This document shows, piece by piece, positions 14,445 to 25,808 of a stretch of DNA of 64,000 nucleotides. The DNA comes from Tyto alba (Eukaryota; Chordata; Aves; Strigiformes; Tytonidae). Position 1 is the stretch's first letter. Each line of letters starts with the position of its first letter. The stretch covers positions 24,653,819-24,717,818 of the forward strand of contig NW_024881316.1 in assembly GCF_018691265.1 (NCBI RefSeq), in the 5' to 3' direction. Both the position numbers and the translations under genes were made by a program. Under the pieces are notes generated by a model. The model was given only the letters and a program-made list of their open reading frames with translations. It was not told the origin of the DNA and did not search any database.

Positions 14445-15869
14445 GTAAAATACAACATATAGTTAAAAATGTAACGTTTGTAGGCTGACCATGTGGACAC
14501 TGACCATGTGTTTACGGTGTGGCTGGAGAGACAAGTGAGTCACAGGGCATATTATCCCTTATCTCAAGGGATGAGGAGTGGAGAGGGTAAACTCCAGAGA
14601 ATTTACAAGGATGACAGTCCAGGTTTAATAGAGAACAGAAAGCAATTCCCATGATGTCGGGATGTTGTTTACAGAACAGGACTAATACTGTGTCTACTGT
14701 ATTGTGTTTTCTGTTACTTCAATTATTTATGACAATAAATTAAATAATTTTGTTTTAAGAACATGAATATCTTAGACTCTAGTTGGGTGGCATGGAAGAC
14801 AGGGTTATTGAAAGAAATTAAAGACAAATATTGTCAGGGGTTTTACCAACATATATTGACTCAAATGTTAAATACTGATCATGTGAATACGATTGAAATT
14901 AATTTTCCTTTGGTTATCATAGAGTGTTAATACTATAGACAGAAACATTACAAAAAATATTAAGTGGTGAATATTGTGTAAATAAACTTCTGTTTGTATT
15001 AAATTAGCTCAGTATTGACATCTGATTATTCTGTTTTCCAAAGTATTGGGCCACACATACCTAGAGAGAGACCTCAGTTCAGATATACAATAAATTTTAT
15101 TAAAGGTATTTACTAGCACTACCAGTAATGCTTACCTACCTCAGACAATTGACTTGTCTCATTTTGTATCAGTTAACCTTACCTTCATTGGCTGAGACTT
15201 CAAAATTATTGCAAATAATTAAATAATCTAAATTATTTTAAACATTAGGAAACAATCAATGGTAAATTGACTTACACTGAAAATTCTCCAGAGAAGTCTC
15301 AAAAACAATATTTGTCTCAAAAATCTTTGTCATTCTCACCAATACCACTTCAGAAGATCTAATTATTGATCTTTTTGGTACTAATCATGATTAACATCAT
15401 AGATTCCTACAGCTTTTCACTAAATCTTATGGGATAGAAGAGAGAATTTGCTACATTAAATTAAGGGATGCATTTGGAGAAACACAAGCATTATCATTGC
15501 ATGTGGTCTTGACAAAGTCAAGAGCTTATTTCACTCACATGACAAGAGGGATGGCAGTGGGAAGTCAATCAGAAGCCCAAATGTGTGAACTTTTTTGCTT
15601 AAATTGTCACAGCAGGTCAGTATTAAGGCCTCATCTAAAACACAGCCCTCCCAATTAGCTCCCTGATGACATAACCATTCAAAATGCTGCCGCAGTAGTA
15701 TTTGAAATAAAATTAAATGATCCCCTGAGATTTTCTTTGATTGAATACAGCACTCTTCGGTGACTTCTGGGCTATGGGTGATAATGCTCAACCCTGGAAA
15801 GCTGCAGACTTAGAGTGTCCAAGTTCAATATGGAAATAAGAATATAAAAATATATATAATATATTAAAA

Positions 15870-15888
15870 AAATAAAATAAAATAAAAG
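15870..15888. repeat. (AAAAT)n short repeat
   Basis: Three to four AAAAT/AAAT units at the end of an AT-rich patch (15840-15888) in the downstream flank. Confidence 0.7.
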
Positions 15889-17737
15889 CTGTTTACAGAT
15901 GTGTGAAGTTTACAGGAAAACCATGTAAAACACCTTTGCTAACAGTGAATAGAAAAAAAATAATCAAGTAAGAGAGCAAATGTTATACAGGGAAATAGAA
16001 GAAATCGAAGAGATGATGTAGCTCTCATATTTACATTGTACAGTAAGAACCTGCTAACATCAGAAAGGTGTGCATTTATCAGTTTCCAAAACTCACAAAG
16101 GTTACTTGGAATGACAAAAGATCCTTGAAATTAAAAAATTGTGGATGTAGCAGCCTCGTAATCATCACCAAATGGGTGGAGTGCAAATATACAGTCTGGG
16201 CTGTCCTATGACCTCTGCATTCAAGAGACAAGTTTTGGGTGCACTGTGCTATGGGAAATCAGAGCAGAAGCAAAATTTCATTATTTCAGAAATTATTCAG
16301 CAAGAATATCCCTGTTTGAGAAAATAGCTAACATGGTATACTAAAAAATCACCTTAATTATCTTCAGGCAACTTTCCCTGTCTTATTTGCCTTCCTATAC
16401 AAATTTTTGACTTTCTATCAGTGTTTTCATTAGCAACAGCAAACTCCCATTTTCACTATAGAAACTGGCTTCAGCAGTCATATGAACTGTTTGTTTGTTC
16501 ATGAGAATGTACTGCAACGAACCAGGAAACTTGTTGAAAAATACTTGATCATAAATTCATTGCTGCCTAAATAAACATGTCAGCTCATAATAAAAATTGA
16601 AACAGAACAAAACCCAGTCTAGCAGATGTGAAAAGGTGTTTTTGTTCAGGATGCCTCAGACAGAATGGAAGGTTGAATTTTGTTTTAGTTTTAGTCCATC
16701 CTAACAAGTGGCTAAAATGGTAAATTCTATAAACCCCACAGGAGAGAAGGACCAACTTCAGACACTACTGACATTACTTATTAACCTAAATTATGTTTCT
16801 AGTCAATGGTGAGAGAAAGGCATTTTCAGGCATTTCTTCAGAGTCTGATGGCTGACCAACATACATTCTTTGCAGAGGTGATACTTCTCTCCAGAGCAGT
16901 CTCAGCTCCCAATGTGCCTGAAACTAGTTATTTGTATTTCACCCTGGTGCTTCCTCTGATGAGGAAACCATGACATAGCCTAAAGAAACAACACCTAATG
17001 CCTGTGGTTTAACCTCTTGCATCCCAAATAAAACACACTGTACATCTTGGAGTGGGATTATCTCTCCTGGCATCATTTTAGCATTTGCAGCCAGATTCTG
17101 TGTTAGAAGAAGAGGACATGGGAGGGATGCATCTGAGGGGTTCAAACAGCATCTTCATTGGACTTCCACAACTGATGGTTTTCTAACACCAGACAGGGGC
17201 TCTCTTGAGGTATTGTGAATAGCTTATGCCAGCTGCTCTTCAAAAAGATGTCAGTTAAGACACAGGGCCCAATTTTCACTTTACAAAGCTCATTATCCAG
17301 CCCTGTCACCCACACACCTTGGACTTCAGAGATTTTGTCTAACTCGTTCACTGCTGTTTCAAAGAAGACAAGAGTGTGATTCCCTTTGCATTGACAAGAG
17401 ACAACTGTTTGTTAGGATGACAGATAAAGCCACTGGAAAAGCCTGTATTTCTCTCTTCCCTTCCCTCAGTCCCCAAGAAGAAATAAATAGCCCATTAATT
17501 TAGTACAGGTAAATGTTAAATGAACTCTGAGCATGAGGGATGAAACAGATAATTACTCCTTTAGAGAACAAATAGCTTGAATGAAGAGTGGTGGGAGCCC
17601 TGTCCTAGCTGGTCTGGAGGAAGCAAGCCATGACACAAGCTGTGCTGAGGAAAGGAAAAGCAGCAGTATCTCCAGGGATGCTGGGGATACAGGCTCATCT
17701 GAGATGCACCTCTCAGAGCACCTACCAACACTGAATC

Positions 17738-17913
17738 CTAATGACTCAGCTGAACTCTACCTAGAATTAAAAGGATAAAAGCCTGACAAAGCTCTTGAAT
17801 CACATCACACTTGATGCTCACCTTATTGTACAAAGAGTTGTGACTGTAAGGGCTATAAGGATACTCGTGAACATCACACGTGATGGAAGACAAGTGGCTG
17901 AAAGGTTTAGACA
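17738..17913 (-). pseudogene. MLIP: Ancestral-frame continuation of MLIP C-terminus
   Basis: This is the part of exon J whose other frame resembles the human MLIP tail: KPFSHLSS, then HEYPYSPYSHN, NK-S and I-E positions, open to a TAG at 17738-17740. The resemblance fades after about 40 residues, and the final residues (ILLILGRVQLSH) have no visible counterpart. It is out of frame with the upstream half of the exon, so it is listed separately. Only this piece is decayed or shifted; the rest of the gene is intact. If the base loss is an assembly error, this is simply the true C-terminus. Confidence 0.55.
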
Positions 17914-18003
17914 GTGAGCGAGGGAGATGGATGGAGGATGCACAGGGGACCTAGTTGAAGGGATCAGTTTAGTTGGATACAGAGGATGTAGGAGAGCAGT
18001 CTC
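17818..18003 (-). CDS. MLIP: MLIP exon J, C-terminal exon, apparently frameshifted
   Basis: Minus-strand exon after a strong acceptor (TTTTTTTCATAG|GAGACT). Read in the phase 0 given by exon I, it encodes ETALLHPLYPTKLIPSTRSP and on to ISLAHC. Human MLIP has SLHPLYQTKLYPPAKSLLHP...SHADCL here, with about 16 of 28 residues identical. In this frame the protein then reads LNLSATCLPS... and stops at TGA 17818-17820 after 61 codons. One frame over, starting near 17905, the sequence reads KPFSHLSS and later YSHNSLYNKVS, matching human PFSHLSFS and LSHNACNKLS. That frame stays open to a TAG at 17738-17740. So a net one-base loss (or equivalent indel) lies near 17903-17913. It may be a real lineage change, an allele or a sequence error. 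A donor-like AAG|GTGAGC overlaps the TGA. Confidence 0.75.
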   Translation of the reverse strand, partial: ETALLHPLYPTKLIPSTRSPVHPPSISLAHCLNLSATCLPSRVMFTSILIALTVTTLCTIR

Positions 18004-19476
18004 CTATGAAAAAAAGAAAAGTAAACAGAAACAGATCAATGGATGTAAAAAAGAAGCTTTGGACAGAAAGCAAAGTGTTTGTCTTGCACCTTTTTTATAT
18101 TTCATAGGGCTTGATGATTAACTAGGAAAGCAACTCTACCTTCATGACAATACTCTACACTAAGTACTTTAATTGGCATGAAAGTATATTCAGAGAAAAT
18201 CTGCTGTAAATGTCCCATTAAAACAGTTATGCTTCAACTGCGTTCCAGTGCATCTCCCTCCTGCAGCAAAACTGATGCTCAAGTGGCAGAAAAGGAAAGC
18301 CCGGAAGGGTCTTGTGCTAGGATAAAATGGCCACATTTTGGGACATCTTCTGAGAGGACAGATTGGAAGAAAAACCAGTCTGAAAACTGTGTCTGAGAGG
18401 TAGAAAAAAAAGTCTGCCTTACCTAAGTACTAGCAGAAGCACTTCTGGCTTTTTAACAAGACTAACAAGCCTTTTCAGCTATTTAAGAGTTAAACCAGTG
18501 AAGGTTCACACACAATATATTTCACTACTGCAAGTTGTCAGCAGTTAATAGTGTTTCTGGTTAAAAAAAAACAGTATTTATGTGCTTTTTGAACCTATAG
18601 GATACAATCCTTTTTAAAAAATTATTTTTAAAAGATCTGGGATAGAATGAAGGAAGTGTACCCAGGTTTTGGCACAAATCTCGTGCTTAGGTTTGTCAAG
18701 GACTTTGACACAATACATCCCAAATTCTCACCGGCTCAGCTGCCTGAGTCTAGACCAGAAAGTCCCCTGTGTCCCTGACTTTGAGCTCAAGACCCAGAAA
18801 ACTTGTGACAAGAGCCACAATTAGTTCCTGCAGAAGCTAATATATCGCCCACTGAAAGAGTGAGCATGAGCAAAGGAGTGGATCAGAGCCTGACAGCAGA
18901 AAGAGTGGCTGGAAGGGGACCAGGCAGCAGTCGCTCCACACCAGCCTTGCCTCCCACCACTCCTCCTCAGAGGCACCAACCCTACTTCTACTAATGACAA
19001 AACTTGGCAAACTGGCCTCACAGCTTCATCTAATAACTAACTAATATCTCTTCAGTTCATCCTTATCTTGCTCTTCCATTGCCCAAAGTGGTTTATTTTT
19101 TTAATGACAAATGAACCTATGTACATTCTTGTTAATAAATACTTGCAAGAACACAAATGCTCCAACATTCGAGTTGTTTTCATATTACTACATAACAAAA
19201 TGCCCTGTTTTTTCAAAAAAAAAAAAAAAAAGAAGATTCTGTTTTCCCAGTTTCAAATTAAAATTTTCATGAAGCTGTCACGTCAGCGCTGCTCACAAGT
19301 TGCATATACTTCCATCATATTTTATGGTGCTTTTCTGAACAAATTAGAGCATAATTGCAAAGTTCCTGAAACATTACTGAAAAGTATTAAGCAAGAGGAA
19401 AATCATTCTTTCTCATGATGGGGAAATTACCATCTCCAGTAAGGGCATCTAAATAAAAAAAAAGGGCAGCTAATAA

Positions 19477-19499
19477 GAAAAAAAAAAAAAAAAAAAAAA
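19477..19499. repeat. Poly-A tract
   Basis: A pure run of more than 20 A. A second A run lies at 19215-19231. No LINE or processed-gene sequence is recognisable next to either. Confidence 0.9.
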
Positions 19500-21660
19500 G
19501 GAAAATGGGATTTTTCCCTGGTTTATAAATTCTATTGGCACATCAGTGTCAATCTGTATACAGTGTACCCAGAACACATATAAAAAGAGCCATCTGTGAG
19601 GTGAGCCACATCCTTTCCAGATGATCTTCACTAATTTAGAAATCTCTTTTTGTCTTCATCTATTACTTTGGATTATCTGCATGAGAACAGCTCCCTGTTA
19701 AAGCAAAAATTACTATATTTTTACAAGGGAAATGGCCTTTTCCACATGGGGATGTTTTTTAATGAAGTGAAAGGCAAACAAGCTACTCTCTGTTGTGAAA
19801 AATAAACGTGTTCAACACAGGGACATGGAGCGGAAGGTCAGCAGTTACGGCTGGCTGCATCATTATGTCTAAAACTGAATGTCACCCACGTAGTCACCAG
19901 TGCTCAGTGTCACACTAGGAGGTTTGGCAGGGAGGGGAGGTACTGTAGAGGTCTAAGAAAAATCAAAAGATTGAAGTTAATAAAGCTGATGCCATCTGGA
20001 ACCTCATCTAGTCTGTATCATCCTCAAAGATGCAGCCTGAAAAGGTCTGTCCTTTCAAGGTGGGCTGGGTGAAGGAGGGGCAGCAATGTCACCTAGGGAG
20101 GGTGTTGTTGGCAGTGGTATTAGAAAGAAATGAAAAGAAAATGCAGAGAAAGGGAGAGAACAGAAATGTAAGAGCTGAATCTCCCAGCAGGACTGGGAAA
20201 GTCTCCAGAGAAAACCAGGGAAAATGAGTAACAGTATGAGCAGTTTTACCCTAAGCCACAGTAGAGGCCTGTTAAGTCCTTATTTGAGGACGAGTGGACT
20301 AGCACCAGCTCTTCTGCAGAAAGCAGAAAGCCTAGCTGCTGGTCTGCTAGTTTTAACCCACAGCTCTCATATCCCATGAAAGCAGTCAATTTACCTGATT
20401 TGGGGGTAGTATTGGTGTGAACACCTCCCACTCTTTGGAAGCCAGCCATTGTGCAGCCAAAAATGCTAACTACTGAAAGCAGGTAAAGAGGGAGAATGAG
20501 TGTCCTTACAGGCTAACAACCCTGTGGTTAGAGACAACCGCCACAATTTTCAAGCTGTTGCCTGGGCATCAATCCCAGTTGCACAGGCAGTGCTGCAGCC
20601 CTCTTACAAGCAATAAACTGCTCAGAAGAGTTTCAAGGATGCTATAAGACTGTGAACACCCTCATGTGGGCACCCAAGTCTCCTCCACTCACGAGAGATT
20701 TATATTACCACCATAAACCTACTCTGGGAGGCAAGAGCTGAAGTCAGAAGCATATGTTGTCATGTTCAGCACTTCAGTATTTCCCCCAGTTCTGGCTACT
20801 ATCGTATTATCAATTGTTGTATTAGACCACCACTACAATCACATAGCCAAACAAAACCAGTTTCTGTTAAGTCAGTGAATCCATCTGAATATAGGTCTAA
20901 GTACTTTCTTTTTCAGAACAAAGATATCTTAATAGAGATCTCTCAAAATAAAAAGTATTTTACAGCAACCTATGGTATTTCTTAGGTTAGGGAAAAAAAT
21001 ACCAATTTATCAGTACTTTAAAGCATATGACATTGTTCTTTTAAATAAAGGAAGAAAAACTGAACATATTCATTGTGAAACTAACATTTTCATCTATCAA
21101 AGTCAATGCACTATGTGCTTAGTTCATTTTAATGCATAGATTTTATATAAAATAATTTTGACTTTTGTTATAACAACCACATTTGTTCATGGACTTATTA
21201 CATTCTCAGTACTTCAGTAATAGGTACCATAAGTAACTTATAAGGTGTTTTCACGATTAGTCTCAAATATCAGAAAGCTCCAAACTATGGCAATAACCCC
21301 AAGTTTGTATTTGCCTGAAAATACAAATTTTGGTGATTGTATCATTCCTTCATCAGCAAATCAGCAGAATCAGTCCCCAGCCCTGATGAAAAGGAGGTAT
21401 GAGCTGCCTTTGCCTTTGCAGAGAGGCCCTGCTGAGGTGGCCTAGACCAGAAGTTCTCTAGCAGCAGCTCTAGGTCAGCTCTCTTACTCTTTCATCCCAC
21501 GTGAATGGCAGCACAGTGCCTTGGCATCAAAAGAGTTTCAGAAAGTTAAAGTATGAAAAACTCATTATGAACTCACCTGTAGTCTCTGAAGTCAAATATT
21601 CACTGCCAACCTCAAAGGTTCAGAGGCAAATTGTAAATCATCATTTTTATTCAGTTTTTC

Positions 21661-21745
21661 CTATATTTTACAGAAACTCTACATTTTATAGAAACCTATA
21701 GAATTTACAGAAACATTCTATAGAAACCTACAGAATGATAAACCT
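21661..21745. repeat. Imperfect local repeat of AGAAAC(C)TA units
   Basis: Four or five loosely spaced units of the type TATAGAAACCTACAGAAT, in the intron between exons I and J. Spacing is irregular. Confidence 0.7.
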
Positions 21746-22864
21746 TCTGATGCCACCCATACATGTTGCTGGAATCCACTAATACTACCAATAAATGTTC
21801 CTCTGCTTGTAATGCTGCAGTGCTCTTGAGAAATGTTGGGATTGTCCTACAAGTCAGAGATATGGGCAGGAATGGAAAGAACCAAAATTAAAATCTTTGA
21901 AAAAAATAATTTCTAAAAGGAAGGAGAGAGGACTGCCATTGCTAAAGCCTCTCTCTAATGTGACTAAAGAGGCATAGAAGTAAGAGAAAATCAGTTAGTA
22001 AAGTATTTTATTCACATCGTGTCTGACAAAAGGACTACTGGCTTCATTTTAGTACCCTACAGATGGAAGATTCCAAACATACTGGATAGGTTAATAATAA
22101 GGTCTTACAGGGACATTCAGATTATATATTACAGTTCAGGTTTAATTCACAGTAATGCACAGAAACAAAATGCACAAAGTCTGACAGAACCATTTATCTG
22201 GGGTTTCTCTGAGATACATACAGGTCAGCAAAGTTCAAGATGTGTTTTTGCAACATGATTTTGATTTTGAACATGGCTTTATGAAGAGGTCTGTGGGAGA
22301 AGACAGCACTTTTGCTGCCCCATGGGCTGCCCTTTAATGCCCTTTGCATGTTGTAGAAGAGCTGTCTGCTCAAGCTGTGGAGAGACATGAATACAGACCT
22401 GGGGGAGCTATGTACTTGGGAGTGACACAGAAACTCACTGGGGCTCCTCTGCAGTCCCCCCTTGAAGAGGAAAGAATGAACTTTGCCCAGTCCTTGCTGT
22501 CCTTATTTCTCTCTGGACCCCAAATGGAGGAATTACTTTCTAGTAGATCTGATCCAGACACCTGCTTGACAGGGGAGCATAGGATTTCCATTTTGTTTTG
22601 TGCAGCATTTCCTACAGACATCATAAAAAGGTCCTCTCCTCAACATACAGGTTTTTAGATAACCAAAAAAATGTCCCTGTAGAAAGCCCAGCTGCCCACC
22701 TCCAGCCTGGAGACTCTCCTCCAGGATCCAGGTGCCCCTCATGGAATCATCTAACTTTGCAAAAAAACGAAGAGACCGGAACAAAATAAGCATCTAAGAT
22801 TATTCCATCATCTTTAAGGAAACTAGTTGAGGCTACAAAATGCTTCAGAGTAAGAGTTACTCAC

Positions 22865-22990
22865 CTGCTCATTATCTTGATCACTGATTTCTTCAAGGTA
22901 CTTTTTAAAAGGATTGGGTTGATAGGACTCCTCCTTTTGCTGTGCACTCTTTCCTTTCACCAGCACGGGACGAATGACACCAGGTTTTGT
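22865..22990 (-). CDS. MLIP: MLIP exon I (TKPGVIRP...PNPFKKYLE)
   Basis: Minus-strand exon of 42 codons, phase 0-0. The donor is GAGCAG|GTGAGT. The acceptor is ATGGGTCAAG|ACAAAA, the first AG after a long T/C-rich tract. The peptide starts TKPGVIRPVLVKGKSAQQKE, then ESYQPNPFKKYLEEISD, and ends NEQ. Human MLIP has TKPGVIRPVPVKSRILLKKEEEVYEPNPFSKYLEDNSD. The T of TKPG fixes the acceptor. The basic first half and the PNPF-KYLE core are conserved; PNPF resembles an NPF-type linear motif, but that reading is inference. Confidence 0.94.
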
Positions 22991-25808
22991 CTTGACCCAT
23001 AGTACACCCAGGAGAAAAGAGATGGAAGAAAAATAAAATAAAATACTTCACAATTTACAGAATATTTGTTAGACAAGTCAATTCCGGTGTATCTGCACTG
23101 ACTAGATTTTCAAAATTTTATTAATAACATATTTCACCACCAAAATTATTCAGGTGTCATGCTGCCTGGCCTACTTTTAATACACACTATGGACAAATAT
23201 GGCAAGAGCTGGTTTTGTGCACAGATCCTCATCACTGACATCTGTTTATTGCCCACACAAAAATAGATGCTGAGCTGTCAGACTACGGTTTGTGGGCTTT
23301 GCTGGCTGTTTTTTCTAGCTGTTCAGCTGCATCTTGATAAGTTCATCAAGTCACACTTCATGCATAGCCACACATCTGCTTTCACACTAAATTCCTTTCT
23401 GGGCTCCTCAAAACAGCAACTGTGAAACAAGGAAGGGCAACATGTGATGCTGTTAACTTACACCCAGGCAACAACATATTAGGGGGAAGTCTTTCTGGGG
23501 AATAACACCAGTAATTGCATGCTGGATTTTGACAGTATCTTTAAGAGTTCACTTGGAGAAGCACAATTTTAGAGAATGTAATCAACATGGATGTGTGATA
23601 TTCCTCATCTCAGATAAATTGGATTATTTCATCAAGAAAAAGTTTCTTCATTGGGCCAACCAAACGACTATTAACTTGTGAATTTAGTACATCTGTGATT
23701 TTCAGAATTCTTACTGTAAAGTCTGACATGATGGATTGTGACATAAACTCTAAATGGAAGCTAGGGGATAATTTTAAAGGAGACAACTTGTTTGGTAAGC
23801 AAAGAAAAGGAAGGAAAAAGTGTATATTTCCACTGGAATTTCATAAATACTGAAGTCCTGGAGGGGTCTGTGATTGAATTTAAACTTTTTAAAAAGTCAA
23901 TTATATTCTTCTCTGTTACAGTTACCCTATAGAAAACAGGCAGTCTTTGTCACAACTGATATAGATAACAACAGGAATACTGCTGAGCTCCTTTTACGGT
24001 TGCAGTCTAGAGGGGCAGCTTGCCCACCTGGGACTGAGAAATAGGCACTGTCACAGCTCCCATCCTCATTACCGAGTTGGGCACAAAAATGCAGAGAAGA
24101 AACCTGATCCACTATTAGATTTATCTGTAAGATTTAGACTGTATACATTTAATAACACCATACTGCCTATTTACAAGAGCAGCACACTTAAGTCTGTCTG
24201 GAAAAAAAGAGAAGCTTCCTGTGAAAGTAAGCTTAAAATGATGCAGCTGCTATTGCTGGATGTATCATGTAAACTGAGCTATGGATCACCTTAAAATAAG
24301 ATCTGCAGGCATCCAGCAAAGACAGGGCAAGAGGAGGTCCCATTGGAGGGGAGAGTGCAGGGGGAAGATGTCCTCATGTACTGTTCTTCTGCCTCTGCCC
24401 TGGGAAAGGACAGAGCAGTGCCCAGGGGCTGAGTGGAAGGTGGCAGAGATGGGAGGAGCACAACATGCCTGGGAAGACCAAGTCCCAGGCAGCAAAATAC
24501 CTTCCCTTAGCTTTATGTTTTATCCCCTCCCTCCTTCCCACAGGTCAGGGCCCTTTCATCTGCCTCGTCAAATAAGAAACATATTCAACTGAAAGCAAAA
24601 AATAAGCTGTGAGCTGATATTAACTTTTTAAAAAGAGTAATGACTCCCAAGTTGCATTGAAAACTTAAACTTTTTCATTAAGAAGGTCAGCTTAGTGAAA
24701 GATACAGTGCTTATTTAATGAACTTAGTCCATAGCTCATGACTCTTTCTTTGTAAGATTCACCATAAAATAATTATTTACCTCTCCAAAATTTCTGAGAA
24801 CAGTCTGTAAAAGTGAAAGACTCCTGGCTTTCAACACAAAGGTAAATATATATATAAAAAAAAAGAACGTTACAGTTGTTATCAAGTCATCATTACACAA
24901 ACAAAGGACCTGTGGCCTTCTAGCACTCCTCCACACCATGTAATCATGCAATTAAAAGCCCATTGAGGTACCTGAAATCACCAAGGATAAGCTACTCTCC
25001 TTGCATAGAAAGACTCTTGCAAAAGCATGCTGTAGAACAACATTGCACACTCAAGTGATGACTGAGTCATATGTTTATGTCTGACTCTGACACCAGAGTG
25101 GCAGATATCAAGCAGAAACCAGAATTTAAAATACTTTATTACCTCTCTGACAAGCTGTGTAAAATCTTTGATCCAAAACTAAAAACTTGAACTCTTTCTT
25201 TGATAGCAGGTGGCACAACTGACACCGCTGAGAAACAAGCTAAGGCTTAGTTTTGCCAAAGAAAGTGTTCATCTTCTTACAACAGCACTGAAAAATGGCA
25301 AGGGCTGTTATGGTAGCAGTGGGATGCTGTCATTTGGCTACAGCCGTATTAGCAAATTACATAGGGACAAGACATAAACTCCAGAGCTGACTCATAATCA
25401 GTTGTACTGATTAGGTGTCGGGGTGCTCCCTGGCATAGTTTTGGGCCAGGTCAGCGAGTGCACAGTCAGAAACAGAAAAATAGTCTGGGTCAGGGTGCCT
25501 CACGATAGGCAGTATGGACATGGCCACCCTTCTTCAGAGACAGAAGGTATTTTGGCTGCATGAAAATGAGCCTTATCGATATTTTTCTAATGCTATTATT
25601 CCTTGCTATGTTTGAAATCATCTTCTGTCTAGCCGTGAGTCCCTACAACTCCTATCCACAATCATTTATATGCAAGAATCTGTGCTGTGTTGTTTCTGTT
25701 ACTGTCATTTAAACCTGCTCACAAAATACAGAAATATCATTCTGTATTTGCTCTAAATATATGACTCCTCTTCTACTATTTTTGTGTATAAATACATTTT
25801 GATACATT

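Larger units (their letters stand above)
1..17737. other. MLIP 3' UTR and downstream flank, no gene recognised
   Basis: Some 17.7 kb to the left of the last MLIP coding exon, in the transcript's downstream direction. It should begin with the MLIP 3' UTR, but no poly-A signal could be assigned with confidence. It contains one CR1 fragment (about 13074-13545), a CA repeat (2300-2314), an AAAAT-type tract (15870-15888) and a CTCF-like site (14424-14444). In human the next gene in this direction is TINAG; no peptide I recognise from it was found. All open frames here are short and look random. Confidence 0.6.
18004..22864 (-). other. MLIP: MLIP intron I-J
   Basis: A 4.9 kb intron. It contains poly-A tracts at 19215-19231 and 19477-19499 and a local imperfect repeat of TATAGAAACCTACAGAAT-like units at about 21661-21745. 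No further exon or transposon was recognised. Confidence 0.75.

Noticed and set aside
23474..23506. 33-nt exon-like unit on minus (KDFPLICCCLG) ending in GTAAGTT
   Set aside because: No resemblance to MLIP at this place; chance splice-site match.
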